Source of the DNA: Sphingomonadales bacterium UBA6157
GTDB lineage: Bacteria; Pseudomonadota; Alphaproteobacteria; Sphingomonadales; Sphingomonadaceae
Length of the DNA stretch: 42,878 bases
Direction: 5' to 3'
Assembly: GCA_002423025.1 (NCBI GenBank)
Contig: DIUN01000045.1
Location: 16,441 to 59,318 of the forward strand
A program made the position numbers and the translations under genes. This document shows, piece by piece, positions 39,243 to 42,878 of the stretch; position 1 is the stretch's first letter; each line of letters starts with the position of its first letter. A model generated the notes under the pieces. That model made no database searches, was not told the DNA's origin, and was given only the letters and a program-made list of their open reading frames with translations.

Positions 39243-40490
39243 ATGACGTTCTGGCATCATATCCGGAGCCTTCGTGCTGACCGCACGGCTGGCATCGGTA
39301 TCGTCGTGGCGGCATCGCTGCCGGTCTTCCTCGGCGGCGTCGCGCTGGCTGTCGATACCGTGCAATGGTCATTGGCCAAACGGCAGATGCAGCGCCAGGC
39401 CGATTCCGGCGCGCTTGCCGGCGCCTTTGGCCTCGCCCAGGCGCGCAGCGTCACCACATCGGTCAATCGCGATCTCGCAAAAAACAATTTCGTTCCCCTG
39501 ACCATCAATCCGGTTATCGAGAATGCGCCAACAGCCGGCGCCTATGCCGGCAACGCCATGGCGGTGCGCGTCGTGCTGGAAACCGACATGAGCCTGCCCT
39601 TCTCGGGTCTGTTCATCAGTGGCGTCCGCATTGGCGCCGAGGCCACGGCGGCCGTGCTGGGGCTTGGCGAATATTGCGTTGTGGCGCTCGACACGTCTGA
39701 CGAGACCGGCATCGACATGACCGGCAACACCAGCGTCAAGCTCGGCTGCGGCATGATCTCCAACACCGTGGGCTCGGAGTCGGTTGACGCTGGCGGCAGC
39801 AGCACCATCGAAGCTTCACCGATCGCCGGGGTGGGCGTCGTGCCGCCAGCCCCGAGCAATTACGCCACAGGGACGACGCTCATCTCCTATGCCATCCCGC
39901 AGCAGGATCCATTTGCCGACCTGGCTGATCCCGTCATGACAGGGACAACCTATGGTCGTAACGCCGCCAACATCGGCCCGAACAAGCCGCTGGAGACCCT
40001 GAACCCGGGCGTTTACCAGAGCATGAGCCTCAACGGCAACGTCAAGCTCAACCCCGGCACATACTATATCAAAGGCGATCTCGGCTTCGGTTCCCAGGCC
40101 ATCGTGGAGGCTATCGGTGTCACCTTCGTTCTGACCAACAACAACCCGGCCAGCGGCGTTGGAAACGTCGATATGAACGGCACCTCGCAGATGACGCTTT
40201 CTGCACCAACAACCGGCACATATGCCGGCGTGCTCTTCTATCAGGACCGCCGTGCGCCAACGAGCGGCGGCAGCAAGTTCAACGGAACGTCCAGCAGCCT
40301 GATGCAGGGCGCAATCTATATGCCGCGTGAGGACATCACCTTCAACGGCACCACCGGCATGGACGTGAAGTGCCTGCAGATGGTGACATGGCGGATGACC
40401 TTCACCGGCACCAGCGAGATCACCAATGTTTGCCCGGCAAACTCCGGCGCCGGATCCTTCCCCGGCACCGTAATCCGGCTGGTGGGCTGA
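39243..40490 (+). CDS. TadG-like pilus-assembly protein with unusual C-terminus
   Basis: A 415-residue protein. The N-terminus (about 1-75) matches the TadG-type domain: a membrane helix (GIGIVVAASLPVFLGGVALA), then VDTVQWSLAKRQMQRQADSGALAG. The remaining 300 residues are Gly/Thr/Asn-rich with beta-type repeats (IDMTGNTSVKLGCGMI, SMSLNGNVKLNPGTYYIKGD, VDMNGTSQMTLSAP, ITFNGTTGMDVKC), as in parallel beta-helix or adhesin-like domains, and it has several cysteines. It is likely anchored in the inner membrane with an exported domain, acting with the two TadE-like genes that follow. CtrA-type sites upstream fit cell-cycle control as known for Caulobacter pili. Confidence 0.78.
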   Translation: MTFWHHIRSLRADRTAGIGIVVAASLPVFLGGVALAVDTVQWSLAKRQMQRQADSGALAGAFGLAQARSVTTSVNRDLAKNNFVPLTINPVIENAPTAGAYAGNAMAVRVVLETDMSLPFSGLFISGVRIGAEATAAVLGLGEYCVVALDTSDETGIDMTGNTSVKLGCGMISNTVGSESVDAGGSSTIEASPIAGVGVVPPAPSNYATGTTLISYAIPQQDPFADLADPVMTGTTYGRNAANIGPNKPLETLNPGVYQSMSLNGNVKLNPGTYYIKGDLGFGSQAIVEAIGVTFVLTNNNPASGVGNVDMNGTSQMTLSAPTTGTYAGVLFYQDRRAPTSGGSKFNGTSSSLMQGAIYMPREDITFNGTTGMDVKCLQMVTWRMTFTGTSEITNVCPANSGAGSFPGTVIRLVG

Positions 40491-40492
40491 TC

Positions 40493-40945
40493 ATGATGGG
40501 CATGTTCAAGAAACTGGCGCGTGACCGCAAGGGCTCGAGCGCCATGGAGATGGCGCTGCTGGTGCCGCTGCTGGCATTCGGCCTGTTCGCCAGCTTCGAT
40601 ATGGCGCGTGGCTTCTCCCGCAAGATCGATCTTGTCAACGCTGCTGCGCGCACGCTGGAGCTTGCCACCGTGCCGGGCATGATCAGCAGCAATACCAGCG
40701 CGCTGGCGACCGAAGCCGTGGCCGCTGCCGGGCAGACGGGCGCGACAGCAACCGTCGCAACCTGGCTGGAGTGCGCCGGCGTCAAGCAGGAGGCCAATGT
40801 GACGCTCTGCGGCAGCGGTGTCGAATTCGCGCGCTACATGAGCATCAGCATCACGGCGCCCTACCAACCGACCTTCAACTACGGCGGGCTGTTCTCCGGC
40901 AGTGGCGTGTCGCTCAACGGCACAGCTTCGGTGCGGATGCAATGA
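40493..40945 (+). CDS. TadE-like pseudopilin
   Basis: A 150-residue protein with the TadE pattern: a short basic start (KKLARDRKGSSAMEMALLVP) with the conserved glutamate next to a membrane helix (LLAFGLFASFDMARGF), then a periplasmic part with two cysteines (LECAGV and TLCGSG). Two ATG codons in tandem at 40493 and 40496, and a third at 40502, are possible starts; I give the first. It begins three bases after the TadG-like stop and overlaps the next gene by ATGA. Family members are minor components of Flp-type pilus assembly. Confidence 0.8.
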   Translation: MMGMFKKLARDRKGSSAMEMALLVPLLAFGLFASFDMARGFSRKIDLVNAAARTLELATVPGMISSNTSALATEAVAAAGQTGATATVATWLECAGVKQEANVTLCGSGVEFARYMSISITAPYQPTFNYGGLFSGSGVSLNGTASVRMQ

Positions 40946-41340
40946 GCCTGCGCCGGCTTCTGGCATCGCTTGGGCGCAGCGGCGCCAGCACGATGGAGTT
41001 CGTGCTCACCATCCCCATCGCGCTCGTCGTGATCTTCGGCTCGGTGCAGATCGGCCTGGTGTTCTGGGCGGATGCCGGCCTGCAGAATGCGCTGGGCGAT
41101 GCCGCACGGGTCGCCACGCTCTGGCCGCGCCGCAGCAACACCGAGATTGCGGCGGTGTTCGATGCCCGCAAATTCGGGCTGGATCCCGCCGGGCTGTCAA
41201 CGCCGGTCATCACCACCGGCACGCAGAACGGCGAGGACTTCGTGCAGATCCAGGCCAGCTACCAGACAAGCATCAACTTCATCCTGTTCGATGTGCCTGG
41301 CATCACGCTCAGCCACACACGGCTCGCCTACCGGCCCTGA
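40942..41340 (+). CDS. TadE-like pseudopilin
   Basis: A 132-residue TadE-family protein. It has SLGRSGASTMEFVLTIPIAL, with the conserved glutamate at the head of the membrane helix (VVIFGSVQIGLVFWADAG), then a periplasmic domain with ALGDAARVATLWPRRS. It lacks cysteines, unlike its neighbour. The ATG at 40942 overlaps the previous stop by four bases, so the three Tad-like genes form an operon. No TadA ATPase, TadB/C platform, RcpA secretin or prepilin is in the window, so a main tad locus must be elsewhere, or this is an orphan set. Confidence 0.8.
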   Translation: MSLRRLLASLGRSGASTMEFVLTIPIALVVIFGSVQIGLVFWADAGLQNALGDAARVATLWPRRSNTEIAAVFDARKFGLDPAGLSTPVITTGTQNGEDFVQIQASYQTSINFILFDVPGITLSHTRLAYRP

Positions 41341-41434
41341 CCGGCACGAAAAGCAGCTTTTTTGCCGCTGCAACGACGCAAAAGCTTCATCTTCGCACCA
41401 CAATAACTCGCTTGTACGCGCGCGGGGGTCTATA

Positions 41435-41449
41435 GCTTGCGGGGCAAGC
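41435..41449 (+). promoter_or_regulatory. short hairpin in gyrB leader
   Basis: GCTTGC (41435-41440) and GCAAGC (41444-41449) form a 6-bp stem with a GGG loop, about 33 bases before the gyrB start. A TATAGC at 41431-41436 overlaps it and could be a -10 element, but I see no good -35. Confidence 0.3.
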
Positions 41450-41481
41450 CGCAGACCTGCGCGGCGTGAAGGACGAAGACC

Positions 41482-42878
41482 TTGAGCGACGAGACCAACC
41501 AGGCCCCCGCCGATTACGATGCCGATTCCATCAAGGTGCTCCGCGGCCTTGATGCCGTGCGCAAGCGCCCCGGAATGTACATCGGCGATACCGATGATGG
41601 CTCGGGCCTGCACCACATGGTGTTCGAAGTTTCGGACAACGCCATCGACGAGTCCCTCGCCGGCTATTGCGACCTGATCCTCATCACGCTCAACCCCGAT
41701 GGCTCGGTGAGCGTGACCGACAATGGCCGCGGCATCCCCACCGGCATCCACACCGAGGAGGGCGTTTCCGCCGCCGAGGTGATCATGACCCAGCTGCACG
41801 CTGGCGGGAAGTTCGATAACAGCGATGCCAATGCCTACAAGGTATCCGGCGGCCTGCACGGCGTGGGCGTTTCGGTCGTCAACGCGCTTTCGGAATGGCT
41901 GGAGCTGACCATCTGGCGCGACGGCCAGGAGCATTGGATGCGCTTCCGCCACGGCGATGCCGAGGCGCCGCTCAAGATCGTCGGCCCGGCGCCGGAGGGC
42001 AAGCGCGGCACCCGCGTTACCTTCCTGCCCTCGCCCGCCACCTTCAAGATCATCGAGTTTGATTTCGCCAAGCTGGAGCACCGCTTCCGCGAACTGGCCT
42101 TCCTCAATTCCGGCGTGCGGCTGCACCTGACAGATGCCCGCCATGCCGAGCAGAAGACCGTTGAGCTCTACTATGAGGGCGGCATCGCGGCCTTTGTGCA
42201 GTATCTCGACAAGTCCAAGACCCCGCTGATCGCGGCACCGGTCGCCATCCATGGCGAGAGCGGCGATATCGGCATCGATGTCGCGCTGGAGTGGAACGAC
42301 AGCTATTACGAGCAGGTCCTGGCCTTCACCAACAACATCCCGCAGCGCGATGGCGGCACGCACATGGCGGCGTTCCGCGCCGCGCTCACCCGCACGCTCA
42401 ACAACTATGCCGAAAGCTCGGGCGCGCTGAAGAAGGAGAAGGTGACTCTCACCGGCGATGACATGCGCGAGGGCCTCACGGCTATCGTCTCGGTGAAACT
42501 GCCGGACCCGAAATTCTCCTCCCAGACTAAGGACAAGCTGGTCTCCTCGGAGGTGCGCCAGCCGCTGGAATCGCTCATCGCCGATCGCCTCGCCATCTGG
42601 CTGGAGGAGAATCCGGCACACGCCCGCACCATCATGGCCAAGATCATTGATGCCGCTGCCGCGCGCGAGGCCGCCAAGAAGGCGCGTGACCTGACGCGGC
42701 GCAAGGGCGCGCTCGATATCGCCAGCCTGCCCGGCAAGCTCGCGGACTGCCAGGAGCGGGACCCGGCAAAGTCCGAGCTGTTCCTGGTCGAGGGTGATTC
42801 CGCCGGAGGCTCGGCCAAGCAGGGCCGCAACCGCCAGTTCCAGGCGATCCTGCCGCTGCGCGGCAAGATCCTCAACGT
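41482..42878 (+). CDS. gyrB: DNA gyrase subunit B, 3' end outside window
   Basis: The N-terminal 465 residues of the ATPase subunit of DNA gyrase. The start is a TTG at 41482, eight bases after GAAGGA; no in-frame ATG precedes the conserved IKVLRGLDAVRKRPGMYIGD. The GHKL ATPase domain shows FEVSDNAIDESLAG, TDNGRGIPTG and SGGLHGVGVSVVNALSE. The transducer domain follows, and the window ends just inside the TOPRIM domain (VEGDSAGGSAKQGRNRQF, then LPLRGKILN). There is no frameshift or stop in the part seen. An annotation of the minus strand here would be spurious. Confidence 0.95.
   Translation, partial: MSDETNQAPADYDADSIKVLRGLDAVRKRPGMYIGDTDDGSGLHHMVFEVSDNAIDESLAGYCDLILITLNPDGSVSVTDNGRGIPTGIHTEEGVSAAEVIMTQLHAGGKFDNSDANAYKVSGGLHGVGVSVVNALSEWLELTIWRDGQEHWMRFRHGDAEAPLKIVGPAPEGKRGTRVTFLPSPATFKIIEFDFAKLEHRFRELAFLNSGVRLHLTDARHAEQKTVELYYEGGIAAFVQYLDKSKTPLIAAPVAIHGESGDIGIDVALEWNDSYYEQVLAFTNNIPQRDGGTHMAAFRAALTRTLNNYAESSGALKKEKVTLTGDDMREGLTAIVSVKLPDPKFSSQTKDKLVSSEVRQPLESLIADRLAIWLEENPAHARTIMAKIIDAAAAREAAKKARDLTRRKGALDIASLPGKLADCQERDPAKSELFLVEGDSAGGSAKQGRNRQFQAILPLRGKILN

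Noticed and set aside
41197..42621. 474-codon minus-strand frame
   Set aside because: It lies opposite gyrB, whose plus-strand reading is unmistakable. It is not a gene.
1..42878. CRISPR array or insertion-sequence transposase
   Set aside because: No regularly spaced repeat array was found, and no open frame resembles a transposase or integrase, even around the duplicated block.

Overview
The window is a GC-rich chromosomal segment of an alphaproteobacterium, most likely from the order Sphingomonadales. This assignment is inference from gene content. It rests on a PEPxxWA-type PEP-CTERM protein, a TTAA-N7-TTAA CtrA-type box upstream of Tad-like genes, an iron-sulfur prokaryotic photolyase, and core genes typical of the class (alr, rnr, ribA, xth, lolA, recF, gyrB). 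The window begins just downstream of a small secreted-protein gene and ends inside gyrB.

Layout. (1) 383-4350 is a gapless plus-strand run: alanine racemase, an Mla-type ABC permease and ATPase without an mlaD, an ECF sigma factor and an RskA-like anti-sigma factor. A fasciclin-domain secreted protein follows (4669-5238), in an order that parallels mycobacterial SigK/RskA/MPT83. (2) 5377-7269 holds an AraC-type regulator and a PEP-CTERM protein. (3) 7162-12613 is an accessory mosaic. Two 207-bp direct repeats, each a PEP-CTERM tail plus hairpin plus fasciclin fragment, flank an HWE histidine kinase and a single-domain response regulator. The second repeat runs into a truncated second fasciclin gene with its terminator. 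Next comes a markedly AT-rich pair, an SMC/AAA-type ATPase and a TOPRIM/DUF4435-like protein, which looks like a PARIS-related anti-phage system. (4) 12811-22285 is housekeeping: two small secreted proteins and an Atm1-type exporter on the minus strand, RNase R on the plus strand, then an L,D-transpeptidase-like protein, RibA, ExoIII and LolA on the minus strand, with a monohaem cytochrome c on the plus strand. (5) 22349-25716 has a LuxR-type regulator divergent from two acyl-CoA dehydrogenases, with a 24-bp tandem repeat between them. (6) 25846-35372 is a tight four-gene operon: a pentahaem cytochrome, a lipoprotein with two GlcG/HbpS-type domains, an outer-membrane beta-barrel candidate, and a 1388-residue decahaem cytochrome with an LVIVD-type propeller. 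(7) 35426-38858 holds an Fe-S photolyase, recF and a ceramidase-like membrane protein. (8) 39243-41340 holds three Tad-like pseudopilin/assembly genes behind CtrA-type boxes, followed by gyrB.

The most interesting unit is the operon at 25846-35372. A periplasmic multihaem cytochrome, a barrel and a very large exported multihaem protein have the parts expected of a trans-outer-membrane electron conduit, but none is an obvious MtrCAB or Geobacter Omb/Oma/Omc protein. The second most interesting is the mosaic island at 7162-12613, with its duplication junctions and candidate defence pair.
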